NCBI RefSeq assembly: GCF_003364295.1
Contig: NZ_NXLO01000001.1
Location: 310,001 to 374,000, forward strand
Length of the DNA: 64,000 nt
Origin: Helicobacter sp. MIT 99-5507
Lineage (GTDB): Bacteria; Campylobacterota; Campylobacteria; Campylobacterales; Helicobacteraceae
Direction: 5' to 3'
In this document: piece by piece, positions 1 to 8,363 of the stretch
How the letters are laid out: each line of letters opens with the position of its first letter
Numbering within the stretch: the stretch's first letter is position 1
Made by a program: the position numbers and the translations under genes
The notes under the pieces: generated by a model
Seen by the model: only the letters and a program-made list of their open reading frames with translations
What the model was told of the DNA's origin: nothing
Databases searched by the model: none

Positions 1-173
1 GCTTTTTTTGCAATATTATAATAACTAAAATATTCTCTTAAAAAATGCACCCCTTCACAAAATAAATCCATAGCATAGATATAATCATTTAGCACGATTC
101 CATCATCATTTAGTTTTAAGGTGATAGGAGAATCTTGTAGCTTAGAAATAAAATATGCTTCTCTATCTTTCAT
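1..173 (-). CDS. thiL: Thiamine-monophosphate kinase, N-terminal part (cut by window edge)
   Basis: Reading leftward from an ATG at 173 gives 57 open codons that run off the window. The peptide has the pattern expected at the start of ThiL: an acidic stretch with NDDG followed by a D-x-F-x-E-G-V-H-F segment (MDLFCEGVHF), which in the AIR-synthase/ThiL fold lies in the Mg-ATP and thiamine-phosphate site. ThiL makes thiamine diphosphate from thiamine monophosphate in the cytoplasm. The start lies 3 nt after the nadC stop, so it is probably the last visible gene of the psd-nadA-nadC transcript. The call rests on a short N-terminus, so another AIR-synthase-like kinase cannot be excluded. Confidence 0.6.
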   Translation of the reverse strand, partial: MKDREAYFISKLQDSPITLKLNDDGIVLNDYIYAMDLFCEGVHFLREYFSYYNIAKK

Positions 174-176
174 AAA

Positions 177-1001
177 TTATGCCATTTTCAAAGACAAATC
201 AATCCAAGTTGCATGATGGATTAAAGAACCAATACTTATTGCATCAACTTTAGTTTTTGCATAATCTAAAATATTTTCTTTTGATATATTTCCACTTGCC
301 TCAAGCAAAATATGTGGATAATATTTATTTCTATGGCTTACAACTTCAATAATATCATTTGGCTTCATATTATCACACATAATAATATCAACACCACACT
401 CCATTGCCTCTTTTGCCATATTTATACAATCGCATTCAATCTCTATTTTTGAAGTCCATGGAATCTTAACCCTAGCTTCTCTTATAAAATCAGCCAAATT
501 TGAAATATGAGATAAATTTGTATCTTTTAACATCAAACAATCATCTAATCCTAAGCGATGATTTCTAGCACCACCATTTAAAACAGAATATTTTTCAAAT
601 TCTCTTAAATTTGGTCTAGTTTTTCTAGTATCCAAAAGAATAGTATTAAATGAATTTTCTTGCAAGATTCTTGTATATGACTTTACATTTGTAGCAATAC
701 CTGAGCTATGTTGCAAAATATTTAACAATGTCCGCTCAATTTTTAATATCCAAAGATATGAGCCACTTATTTCTAGCAAAATATCATATTTATTAAATTC
801 TTCTCCATCATTAAAATAAAATCTAGATTCTAAGCCTACAAGACTAAGCAAAATAGATATATATTTTTTTCCAGAAAATACACCATCATCTTTTGCAAGG
901 ACATTTGCTTTTACTATCTTATCATCACATATTTTAGAAAATAAATCTCCTCTACCTATATCTTCATTTAGCGCATTTTTAATAAATTCTAATTCACTCA
1001 T
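177..1001 (-). CDS. nadC: Nicotinate-nucleotide pyrophosphorylase (quinolinate phosphoribosyltransferase)
   Basis: The 274-residue protein has the usual QPRTase length. It carries the active-site strings DTRKTRP (about residues 124-130) and [12 protein letters not shown] (143-154), with EASGN near residue 230. It converts quinolinate and PRPP to nicotinate mononucleotide in de novo NAD synthesis. Its ATG overlaps the nadA stop by 4 nt (ATGA), so the two are translationally coupled and the quinolinate made by NadA is used by the next enzyme. No oddities were seen. Confidence 0.95.
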   Translation of the reverse strand: MSELEFIKNALNEDIGRGDLFSKICDDKIVKANVLAKDDGVFSGKKYISILLSLVGLESRFYFNDGEEFNKYDILLEISGSYLWILKIERTLLNILQHSSGIATNVKSYTRILQENSFNTILLDTRKTRPNLREFEKYSVLNGGARNHRLGLDDCLMLKDTNLSHISNLADFIREARVKIPWTSKIEIECDCINMAKEAMECGVDIIMCDNMKPNDIIEVVSHRNKYYPHILLEASGNISKENILDYAKTKVDAISIGSLIHHATWIDLSLKMA

Positions 1002-2005
1002 GATAATTCCAGCATTTTATTTAGTGCTTTTCTTGCATAATGCACGCAATCATGGCTTAGCTCTATTTCATTATAAGGCATTTCATCACTAAAAGATTTC
1101 ATTACATCATATAAATCTTGAATACTTGTCTCATTCATAGTAGGGCATTCTGGCTTACTTGAAGATAGCACAAAAATATTTTCTTTATTTCCATTTTTCT
1201 TTCTTAATCTATTTACAAGATTAAATTCTGTGCCAACTGCTACTTTTGCATTTTCATCTAAATTTGATACAAAAGAAATAATTTGACTTGTAGATCCTAC
1301 AAAATCAGCAGCTCTTACTACACTAGGATCGCATTCTGGGTGTAAAGCGATTATGATATCTTTGTATTTTTCTTTATAAAATTCAATATCGCTAAGGCTA
1401 AAAAGCTGATGAATAGAGCAAAATCCATCATAACAAATTACATCGCTATTTATGATTTCATCATCATTTGAGATTCCAAGTATGGAATATTTTTTACCAC
1501 AATCTATAGCTAGATTTGCCCCAAGGCATCTATCTGGCATAAAAAATATTTTTTTACCAGAATCTAGTGCAAATTGAAAAATTTTTTTTGCATTAGAGCT
1601 AGTGCAAACAACACCACCCATTTCACCAACTTTAGCCTTTATATCAGCATTTGAATTTATATAAGTCATTGGAAAAATATCTTCTTTCTTTATACCTAGA
1701 GTTTGAAGCTTATCAATACTTTTATCAAAATAAGAAGAATCTATCATTCTTGCCATAGAACAACAAGCAAGCCTAGGCATAATTACATTTTTATCAGGAG
1801 ATAATATCTTTACACTCTGCCCCATAAAACTTACACCGCAAAATACTATTAATTTATTTTTAGCACTACTAGCTTTTTTTGCAAGCTCTAGGCTATCGCC
1901 ACAAAAATCTGCTAGCTCTACAACCTCATCTCTTTGATAATAATGTGCCACAATCAAAGCATCTAATTCGTTTTTTAGAGATTTTATTTCATCTTTTAAA
2001 TTCAT
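998..2005 (-). CDS. nadA: Quinolinate synthase A
   Basis: This 335-residue NadA condenses iminoaspartate with dihydroxyacetone phosphate to quinolinate and needs a [4Fe-4S] cluster. Visible family marks are HYYQRDEV at residue 21, the cysteine pair in LACCSMA (81/82), CTSSNA (134), a cysteine in GFCSIH (196), HPECDP (222) and ECPTMNE (Cys287). Cys81 or 82, Cys196 and Cys287 are the likely cluster ligands by position. The gene lies 9 nt downstream of psd and overlaps nadC. I see no nadB in the window. Confidence 0.95.
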   Translation of the reverse strand: MNLKDEIKSLKNELDALIVAHYYQRDEVVELADFCGDSLELAKKASSAKNKLIVFCGVSFMGQSVKILSPDKNVIMPRLACCSMARMIDSSYFDKSIDKLQTLGIKKEDIFPMTYINSNADIKAKVGEMGGVVCTSSNAKKIFQFALDSGKKIFFMPDRCLGANLAIDCGKKYSILGISNDDEIINSDVICYDGFCSIHQLFSLSDIEFYKEKYKDIIIALHPECDPSVVRAADFVGSTSQIISFVSNLDENAKVAVGTEFNLVNRLRKKNGNKENIFVLSSSKPECPTMNETSIQDLYDVMKSFSDEMPYNEIELSHDCVHYARKALNKMLELS

Positions 2006-2014
2006 TTTTTACCT

Positions 2015-2803
2015 TTAAAAATCTTTGCGTTTAAACAAATCAAAACCAAACTTTATATCACAATCACTTTTTAATATTTCTACATCACTAGCAAAAAGTA
2101 CGATGGTAGAGCCCATTTTAAACATACCAATTTCCTCACCTTTTTTAATAAAAAGTGGCTCTTTATATGTAAAACATCTTTTATAGCAATTAGATTTATA
2201 TTGGATTCTTGGTTCAATATAAAAATAAATACCACCAACATTTAATGCACCAACAGCAACAAAATACAAAATTCCACCAAAAGAATCTCTTGCTTTTAAA
2301 ACCACTCTTTCATTTACAACAAAAAGATTCTTATTTTTATAAAGTGATTTTGTATGGACAGGTAAAAGTGCGCCTTTGAAATGAGTTATACTTTCTACAT
2401 ACATATCACAAGGTGCATGATATCTATGATAATTACTTGGACTTAAATACAAATTAGCATAGCTAAGATTTGATGATACTCTCTCCCCTACTAATCTATC
2501 AACTGAATAACTAAATCCTTTTATTTGCAATGCCCTTCCATTGCTGACATCGCCTGTTTGCATTACTTTGCCATCAACTGGAGATATAAAAATATTATCA
2601 TCTATATTAAATTCTCTATTTTGTCTAAGTCCTCTAGTAAATAGCTCATTTAAACTTTTATATGAAGCAAGTGGATAAAACTCACTTAAATCAATCTTAA
2701 AGATTCTAATATATTGCTTATTTATAAATCTCTGTATTGGTGGATAGAATCTAATATTGGCAATAACTCCAAAACAAAGTGAAATTAGTTTTGTAATCTT
2801 CAT
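2015..2803 (-). CDS. psd: Phosphatidylserine decarboxylase proenzyme
   Basis: The 262-residue inner-membrane enzyme makes phosphatidylethanolamine from phosphatidylserine. It has SPVDGKV near residue 72, HRYHAP near 126 and the self-cleavage site MGSTIVLF, whose serine (about residue 232) becomes the pyruvoyl cofactor. Normal PSDs carry LGST, so the Leu-to-Met change here is minor. The gene heads the psd-nadA-nadC group and lies 14 nt after bpt. The order psd-nadA-nadC matches the one I recall from H. pylori. Confidence 0.93.
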   Translation of the reverse strand: MKITKLISLCFGVIANIRFYPPIQRFINKQYIRIFKIDLSEFYPLASYKSLNELFTRGLRQNREFNIDDNIFISPVDGKVMQTGDVSNGRALQIKGFSYSVDRLVGERVSSNLSYANLYLSPSNYHRYHAPCDMYVESITHFKGALLPVHTKSLYKNKNLFVVNERVVLKARDSFGGILYFVAVGALNVGGIYFYIEPRIQYKSNCYKRCFTYKEPLFIKKGEEIGMFKMGSTIVLFASDVEILKSDCDIKFGFDLFKRKDF

Positions 2804-2817
2804 GATTATCCTTTGAA

Positions 2818-3567
2818 TTATCCTTTAGTATGCAATTTCCATATAGGAATCTCATAAATATTTGGACGATTTATTAAATATTCAAATGGTCTAAATCGCT
2901 CTTTATATCCTAAAGAATGATGATTTTCTATCCAATATCCTGGATAAAAATATTTTATATTAAACATTTTAGCAATTTCTAATTGTTTTAAAATTGAAAA
3001 AGTGCCAAGTGAAAGATGTGAATAACTATGATCATAAAAGAAATATATAGCACTCATAGATGAAGTAGTCTTTAAAATATCTACAAAAGCAACACCTATT
3101 AATTTACCATCGAGATAATAACATATCTCTTTTCCAAAGCTATTTTTGCCATCTATAAACATATGTAAATATCTATCTCTATTTATATTATTATATTCCC
3201 AGCCTTTTTTGATATTCATAATAGTATGATATTTATTATAAAGCTCTAGTTTTTCAAGCGAATAAGTGGGGATTCCAAGCACAACATCGATTATTTTATT
3301 TTTACTCATAATGCGTTTATTGTTTTTAGAAAATACAAACTCATCTACAAGCTGTCTTATTGAAACACATTTATTACAATAATCGCAAAATGGAGCAAAA
3401 AAGACTTCTCCAAATCGTCTCCAACCTCGTTCTAGCAATGCATTATAAAAATCTTCACTACAAGATTCTATAAGTGCATAATTAAATGTAGTATCATTGC
3501 CTGAAATATACGCACAATCTCCAAATGAATAATAAAATACAGCGTTTTTATAACAAAACTTATTCAA
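2818..3567 (-). CDS. bpt: Aspartate/glutamate leucyltransferase (Bpt/ATE family)
   Basis: At 249 residues this fits the bacterial Bpt branch of the arginyltransferase (ATE) family, which moves Leu from tRNA onto N-terminal Asp or Glu and so marks proteins for ClpAP-type degradation. The N-terminal half has the family cysteine cluster FCDYCNKC (Cys61, 64, 67). The C-terminal half has the acyl-transfer fold signatures YFFYDHSY, GYWI and KERFRPFE. It sits between hemC and psd with 14-15 nt gaps. The substrate preference (Leu rather than Arg) is inferred from the bacterial branch. Confidence 0.85.
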   Translation of the reverse strand: MNKFCYKNAVFYYSFGDCAYISGNDTTFNYALIESCSEDFYNALLERGWRRFGEVFFAPFCDYCNKCVSIRQLVDEFVFSKNNKRIMSKNKIIDVVLGIPTYSLEKLELYNKYHTIMNIKKGWEYNNINRDRYLHMFIDGKNSFGKEICYYLDGKLIGVAFVDILKTTSSMSAIYFFYDHSYSHLSLGTFSILKQLEIAKMFNIKYFYPGYWIENHHSLGYKERFRPFEYLINRPNIYEIPIWKLHTKG

Positions 3568-3582
3568 GATTCTTCCAAACTA

Positions 3583-4506
3583 TCATATAAAATCTAAAGC
3601 CCTTTTTAATACATCTCTAGCACCTTTTGCTTCTACTTTTTTTAATAATTCACTTGCTAGATTAGAATCTTTACTACCACTTACGCAATCTTTGATGATT
3701 TCTGTTCCATTTGGCAAACCAATAATAGCATTCATAACAATCTTAGAATCCTTATATTTTGCATGCACCCCAATTGGTACTTGACAGCCGCCATCAAGCA
3801 ATCTAATAAACTCTCTTTCAAATCCACACTCAATACTGCTTATCTCGTCATTTAATTTTTGTAAATATGGTAGAATCTCGCAATCTTTTCTACATTCTAT
3901 TCCAAGAGCACCTTGTCCCATCGCAGGAATCATAAACGAAATATCAAGTGGATTTATAAAATTTATATCTTTTGTATCTATATTTAATCGATTTAAACCA
4001 GCTTTAGCAAGGATTATTGCATCAAATTCATTATTTTTTAGTTTTTGAAGTCTTGTTTGGACATTTCCTCTTAAGCTTATAGTATCTAAATCTTCTCTTA
4101 TATATTTTAATTGCATTGAGCGTCTAAGTGAAGTAGTGCCTACTTTTGCATTATATGGGAGATTTGAAATATTGCTAAAATTGTAGCTAATAAAACAATC
4201 TTGCGCATCTTCTCGCTTTGTTATTGCAGCAAGTAATAAATCATTATGCATTACAACAGGAACATCTTTTAGAGAATGAACGGCTAATGTGATAGACTTA
4301 TTAAGTAGCATTTCTTCTAATTCTTTTGTAAATAGACCTTTTCCACCGATTTTTGCAAGTGGAGCATCTAAGATTCTATCACCTGTTGTTTTAATGATTT
4401 TTAATTCAGAATCTAGATTAAATTTCCTTTTTAACTCATCTTTTATAAAGTTAGCTTGCCATAATGCCAATAAACTACCTCTAGTTCCTATTATAATCTT
4501 ATTCAT
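3583..4506 (-). CDS. hemC: Porphobilinogen deaminase (hydroxymethylbilane synthase)
   Basis: This 307-residue enzyme of haem synthesis joins four porphobilinogens into hydroxymethylbilane. The catalytic Asp sits in SLKDVP (Asp81), the substrate-binding arginines in TTSLRRS (about 124-130), and the dipyrromethane-carrying Cys in DGGCQVP (Cys241). I start it at the ATG at 4506, which has AGAAGGA just upstream. A longer frame beginning with TTG at 4521 would add only five residues and bury that ribosome site. A -10 box lies about 45 nt upstream. Confidence 0.95.
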   Translation of the reverse strand: MNKIIIGTRGSLLALWQANFIKDELKRKFNLDSELKIIKTTGDRILDAPLAKIGGKGLFTKELEEMLLNKSITLAVHSLKDVPVVMHNDLLLAAITKREDAQDCFISYNFSNISNLPYNAKVGTTSLRRSMQLKYIREDLDTISLRGNVQTRLQKLKNNEFDAIILAKAGLNRLNIDTKDINFINPLDISFMIPAMGQGALGIECRKDCEILPYLQKLNDEISSIECGFEREFIRLLDGGCQVPIGVHAKYKDSKIVMNAIIGLPNGTEIIKDCVSGSKDSNLASELLKKVEAKGARDVLKRALDFI

Positions 4507-4549
4507 ATATCCTTCTGTCAAAATTTTAATAAAGATTGCTATTTATGTG

Positions 4550-4555
4550 ATTATA
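4550..4555 (-). promoter_or_regulatory. Probable -10 box of the hemC-bpt-psd-nad operon
   Basis: On the minus strand the sequence reads TTGTATAATCAC, a perfect TATAAT about 45 nt before the hemC ATG. This fits the -10-dominated sigma-70 promoters of Campylobacterota. No clear -35 was seen. Confidence 0.5.
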
Positions 4556-4600
4556 CAAAATTATGATATTATTTAACAAAATTAAATTTAAAGAAGAATT

Positions 4601-5400
4601 ATGATTATAGAAAAATACAACACAATAAATGGGCATAAGGTATTTAATACACAAGTGCGAAATGAAGATTATGATTTTAGCGGATTTGTAGAGCTATTTA
4701 ATAATGAAGAAAAACACTTTTGGTTTATCACAAGAAAAGAATTGATTAAAAAAGCAATGAATAAATATATAAACAAAAATGCAAAGATTATTGAGGTAGG
4801 GGCTGGGACAGGAAATGTAACAAAATACCTAATCAAAGATGGATACAAAAATATAAGTGTTGGTGAGATGCATTTAAATGCTTTAGATTATGCTAAAGGC
4901 TATGGCATAGAAGATAGATTCTGTTTTGATTTATTAAAAAGTCCATTTGTAGATGAGTTTGAATGTATTTGTGCTTTTGATGTTATAGAACATATAGAAG
5001 ATGATAATCTTGCTATAAAAAATTTAGAAAAATCCACAATGGGGGGGGGTGGCTTGTTATAAGCATCCCTGCATTCAATTTTTTGTGGAATGAACATGAT
5101 GTAGATGTAGGACATAAAAGACGATATACAAAATCTAGCATAAAAGAATTACTAGAGAAAAATGGATATACAATCAAATATTCAAAATACTTTTTTATCT
5201 CAATAATTCCACTTTTAATACTTAGAGCAATTATTAAAAAACCAAAGAAAAATCATATCCCAAAAGGTGATAAAATCGATCCAATAAGCCCTATTATAAA
5301 TAAGATTCTGATATCCATTTTAAGAATCGAAAACAAAATTATTGATTACCTACCAAATTTCTTTGGTGGAAGCTTGCTTATTATCGCACAAAAAAAGTAA
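4601..5400 (+). CDS. Phase-variable SAM-dependent methyltransferase (frame-shifted, OFF here)
   Basis: The first 153 codons (4601-5062) hold the SAM-binding motif EVGAGTGNV (about residue 66) and an FDVIEH motif IV. A G9 run at 5041-5049 then sends translation into a stop. The rest, in another frame (from TGG at 5050 to 5400), reads WLVISIPAFNFLWNEHD, the usual strand after the conserved GG of class I methyltransferases, and ends with a hydrophobic segment near FFISIIPLLIL. A tract of 7 or 10 G restores one 266-residue protein. With 7 the sequence is GGWLVISIP, the canonical form. The substrate is unknown; a sugar or lipid is likely by analogy with similar genes in the glycan locus. It ends exactly where the convergent nhaA ends. 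Confidence 0.75.
5041..5049 (+). repeat. Poly-G tract, G9
   Basis: Nine G at codons 147-149 of the methyltransferase at 4601. Nine gives a stop 4 codons later; 7 or 10 gives the full protein. Confidence 0.97.
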
Positions 5401-6834
5401 TTATTTTTTTGTAGAAAATAGCAAGGCTATTGTTCCAAAGAAAATAGCAATTGATGAAGCAATCAAAATTGATAATTTTGCAAGCACTATTTGTTCTTCA
5501 CTTCCATATGCAAGATTTGCAACAAACATAGACATTGTAAAGCCTATACCAGAAATTACACCAACTGCAAATATATGTTTATATGAAAGACCTTCAGGAC
5601 GAATTGCAATATTTAGTTTCTCACCCAAAAATGTAAAAATAACAATACCAAGAGGTTTTCCAACAACAAGACCTATAATAGTTCCATATAAAATACCATC
5701 AATATGAAAATTCATATTAGCATCTACTCTTATCCCAGCATTGAAAAATGCAAAAATTGGCACGATAAAATATGCACAAATTGGTTGTAAAAACATCTCC
5801 ATTTTTACAAGAGGATTCTGTGCATATCTAGAATATTTAGCTACAACATCAAGCATATACACCTGCTTACTTGTTTCTTCCATATCAACTTTTTTATATT
5901 CATTTGAAGTAAAAAACCCGATAATACCCTTATAGATTGCTACAAATATATTATCTTGCTTATCTTCTTTTGTATATAAGATTTTTTTACCCTCTAATGT
6001 GGTTGCACTCTTCCACTCTTCTAATATATTTACTACATTAAGAAAATATTTTTTTCTTATATTAGAACGACCTGGAATACAAAATGCAAGAACAATGCCA
6101 GCTATAGTAGCATGAACTCCACTATTATATACTGCTATCCAAAGTAAGATTCCAAGTAAAATATAGCTTGAAATATATTTTGTATCTCTATAATTTAAAT
6201 AAATCAAAATACAAGTGATAAATGCAGCTGTATAAATCCAAAACATACTAATATCATTGGTATATAAAAATGCAATTATTAAAATTGCACCTAAATCATC
6301 AAATATAGCTAATGTAACAAGAAATATTTTTAATATTTGTGGAATCCTTTTTCCAAAAAACAACAAAACACCTAGTGCAAATGCTGTATCCGTGCTCATT
6401 GCTACACCAAAACCATTTACAGATTCTGTGCCCTTATTGAAATAAATATATATTAATATTGGAATTAAGATTCCACCAATTGCTCCAAGTATAGAAAAAG
6501 AGACTTTTTTAAATCCAGCTAACTCTCCATATAATATCTCTCTTTTCATCTCCAACCCAAGCATAAGAAAGAATAATGACATTAATATATCATTGATAAA
6601 ATGTAAAATACTAATCCCAACAAAATTTTGTCCAATAAATCCACCAAATTTGAGTTCTAAAAAATCAAAATATATATGATGATATTTTGAGTTTGCTATA
6701 ACCATAGCAAGTATAATGCATAAAAATAATAATACACCACCAAATGATTCATGATTGATAAATGTATGCAAAGCTCTTTGTAATTTATTTTTTACATATT
6801 TTGTCGTGCTAATATCTTGAATGCTTTCAGTCAT
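5401..6834 (-). CDS. nhaA: Na+/H+ antiporter NhaA (first copy)
   Basis: This is an integral inner-membrane antiporter of 477 residues with about a dozen hydrophobic segments. The ion-binding aspartate pair is in LAIFDDLGAI, and the unwound-helix region STDTAFALG is intact. It differs from the copy at 21617 by an additional hydrophilic loop (around KEDKQDNIF and SNEYKKVDM) in the middle. I chose the ATG at 6834 (MTESIQ), preceded by GGAAAC, over an upstream ATG at 6891 that lacks a ribosome site. Synteny suggests the copy beside yajC is the ancestral one and this is an additional paralogue. Confidence 0.9.
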   Translation of the reverse strand: MTESIQDISTTKYVKNKLQRALHTFINHESFGGVLLFLCIILAMVIANSKYHHIYFDFLELKFGGFIGQNFVGISILHFINDILMSLFFLMLGLEMKREILYGELAGFKKVSFSILGAIGGILIPILIYIYFNKGTESVNGFGVAMSTDTAFALGVLLFFGKRIPQILKIFLVTLAIFDDLGAILIIAFLYTNDISMFWIYTAAFITCILIYLNYRDTKYISSYILLGILLWIAVYNSGVHATIAGIVLAFCIPGRSNIRKKYFLNVVNILEEWKSATTLEGKKILYTKEDKQDNIFVAIYKGIIGFFTSNEYKKVDMEETSKQVYMLDVVAKYSRYAQNPLVKMEMFLQPICAYFIVPIFAFFNAGIRVDANMNFHIDGILYGTIIGLVVGKPLGIVIFTFLGEKLNIAIRPEGLSYKHIFAVGVISGIGFTMSMFVANLAYGSEEQIVLAKLSILIASSIAIFFGTIALLFSTKK

Positions 6835-7020
6835 ATATAAGTTTCCTAGTATAGAAGTTAAAATGGATAAAGATTTATAACATATTTGCATAATATATGC
6901 ATTAATTTATTGCAGTTTTATTATTTTTTATCTAGTGTTACAATTCTATTATTAATGCAAATATAGAAGGTGATTTTCTTCCACATTAAAATAGATAAAA
7001 AATGTAAAAAGGATTAATTT
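6835..7020. promoter_or_regulatory. Divergent promoter region nhaA / fldA
   Basis: A spacer of under 200 nt between two outward-reading genes. On the plus strand GTTACAATTCTATT followed by a purine-rich AAAAAGGATTA just before the fldA ATG is the likely promoter and ribosome site. A small inverted repeat (GAAGG...CTTCC, about 6967-6983) lies in the fldA leader. Confidence 0.35.
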
Positions 7021-7515
7021 ATGAAAACAATTGGTATATTTTATGGAAGCACAACAGGAAAAACACAAGAAATAGCAGAAGCTATCTCATCAAAACTGCA
7101 AAATTGTGAATTAATTGATGTTGCAAAAGCAAAAAAAGAAGATTTAGCAAAATTTGACAATCTAATACTTGCTGCTTCAACTTATGGTGATGGTGAATTG
7201 CAAACTGATTGGGAAGATTTTGCTGCAAATTTAAGCGAAGATGATTTTGCTCAAAAAACTATAGCTATTGTTGGACTTGGAGATCAAGATTCTTATGGTG
7301 ATACATTTTGCGATTCTATCTTTTTACTAGCAGAATTAGCAAAAAAAGCTACAATTATAGGCAAAACAAAAAATGAAAATTATGACTTTCAAGCATCAAA
7401 AGGGCTAGTTGGAGATGAGTTTTTAGGTCTTGCACTTGATGAAGAAAATCAAAGTGATTTAACAAGCGATAGATTAAATGCATGGATTGATAGCATAAAA
7501 GATAGCTTTAAATAA
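7021..7515 (+). CDS. fldA: Flavodoxin
   Basis: This 164-residue FMN electron carrier has the phosphate-binding loop GSTTGKTQEIA (residues 9-19), the isoalloxazine loops STYGDGELQTDW and GLGDQDSYGDTF, and the length of a long-chain flavodoxin. In Helicobacter flavodoxin accepts electrons from pyruvate:ferredoxin oxidoreductase and is essential (family knowledge). It is the only plus-strand core gene between 5.4 and 35 kb and is expressed alone. Confidence 0.95.
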   Translation: MKTIGIFYGSTTGKTQEIAEAISSKLQNCELIDVAKAKKEDLAKFDNLILAASTYGDGELQTDWEDFAANLSEDDFAQKTIAIVGLGDQDSYGDTFCDSIFLLAELAKKATIIGKTKNENYDFQASKGLVGDEFLGLALDEENQSDLTSDRLNAWIDSIKDSFK

Positions 7516-7521
7516 TATATT

Positions 7522-7545
7522 TCTAGAATCTTTTAAGATTCTAGA
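7522..7545. terminator. Inverted repeat between convergent fldA and ymdB-like gene
   Basis: Perfect 11-bp arms (TCTAGAATCTT / AAGATTCTAGA) around two T. It lies just after the fldA stop and over the stop of the convergent gene. There is no strong U-run on either side, so terminator function is only likely, not shown. Confidence 0.35.
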
Positions 7546-8363
7546 TTAAATGCATTTATACTATCTAGCTCTACATCATTAATCTTTTTAATCTTAAATG
7601 CATTATTACATCTTCCATTTTCTAATTCTAAAATAATCATTTGAAAAATATTATTTCCATTTTCTAAAACCTCAAATCTACCTTTTCCATAGCCTTGCAT
7701 TGCTTTATTTAGTGGCACTTTATAATCCATTCCAATAACACCATCATATCCACCACAAAGCCCAATATCACTTACATAAAAGCTGCCATTTTGGATATGC
7801 AAATCATCACTGCCAATATGCGTATGAGTCCCAAATAATGCAGTAATTCTACCTCTTAAAAGACAAAATGCTATTCTTTTTTCACTACTTGCTTCTGCAT
7901 GAAAATCAACAATAATATTAGAAATATTTTTCTTTTGTAAAGAAATAATTGATTCTTCTAGCTTGTGATATACATTATCAAGATTGATATTTATTCCATA
8001 ATGCCCCATAGCATTGATTATTGCTAATTCCTTATTTTTTATTTTTGTATAGTAGATTCCACTTCCAGGAGTATTTTGTGGAAAATTTAAAGGACGTAAA
8101 ATTGGCATAGTATCCATAAACTCTATAATTTCTAATTTATCAAATGAATGATTCCCACCACTAATGACATCAATACCACTTGAAAATAATTCATTTGCAT
8201 TTTTTTTACTAAGCCCAAAGCCACCACTTGCATTTTCACCATTTGCAATCACAAAATCTATATTATATTTCTCTTTATAATATGGTAGATTCTCTATGAC
8301 CATATCCCTACCAGCTCTACCTACAATATCACCAATAATTCCTATATGCAATTTAGTGTCCAA
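7533..8363 (-). CDS. YmdB-like metallophosphoesterase
   Basis: The 276-residue protein of the TIGR00282/YmdB family has the dimetal motifs GIIGDIVGRAGR (residues 8-19), NGENASGG, GGNHSFDK, DFHAEASSEK and GTHTHIGSDD. Family members hydrolyse 2',3'-cyclic mononucleotides and affect RNA decay in Bacillus; the role here is inferred. Its start overlaps the end of mfd by 11 nt. The His and Asp ligands all look intact. Low similarity to other phosphoesterases makes the family call firm but the substrate uncertain. Confidence 0.85.
   Translation of the reverse strand: MDTKLHIGIIGDIVGRAGRDMVIENLPYYKEKYNIDFVIANGENASGGFGLSKKNANELFSSGIDVISGGNHSFDKLEIIEFMDTMPILRPLNFPQNTPGSGIYYTKIKNKELAIINAMGHYGININLDNVYHKLEESIISLQKKNISNIIVDFHAEASSEKRIAFCLLRGRITALFGTHTHIGSDDLHIQNGSFYVSDIGLCGGYDGVIGMDYKVPLNKAMQGYGKGRFEVLENGNNIFQMIILELENGRCNNAFKIKKINDVELDSINAFNLES

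Noticed and set aside
4289-4576. Plus-strand open frame antisense to hemC
   Set aside because: Lies opposite a clear conserved gene, has no family resemblance and no ribosome site; a shadow.
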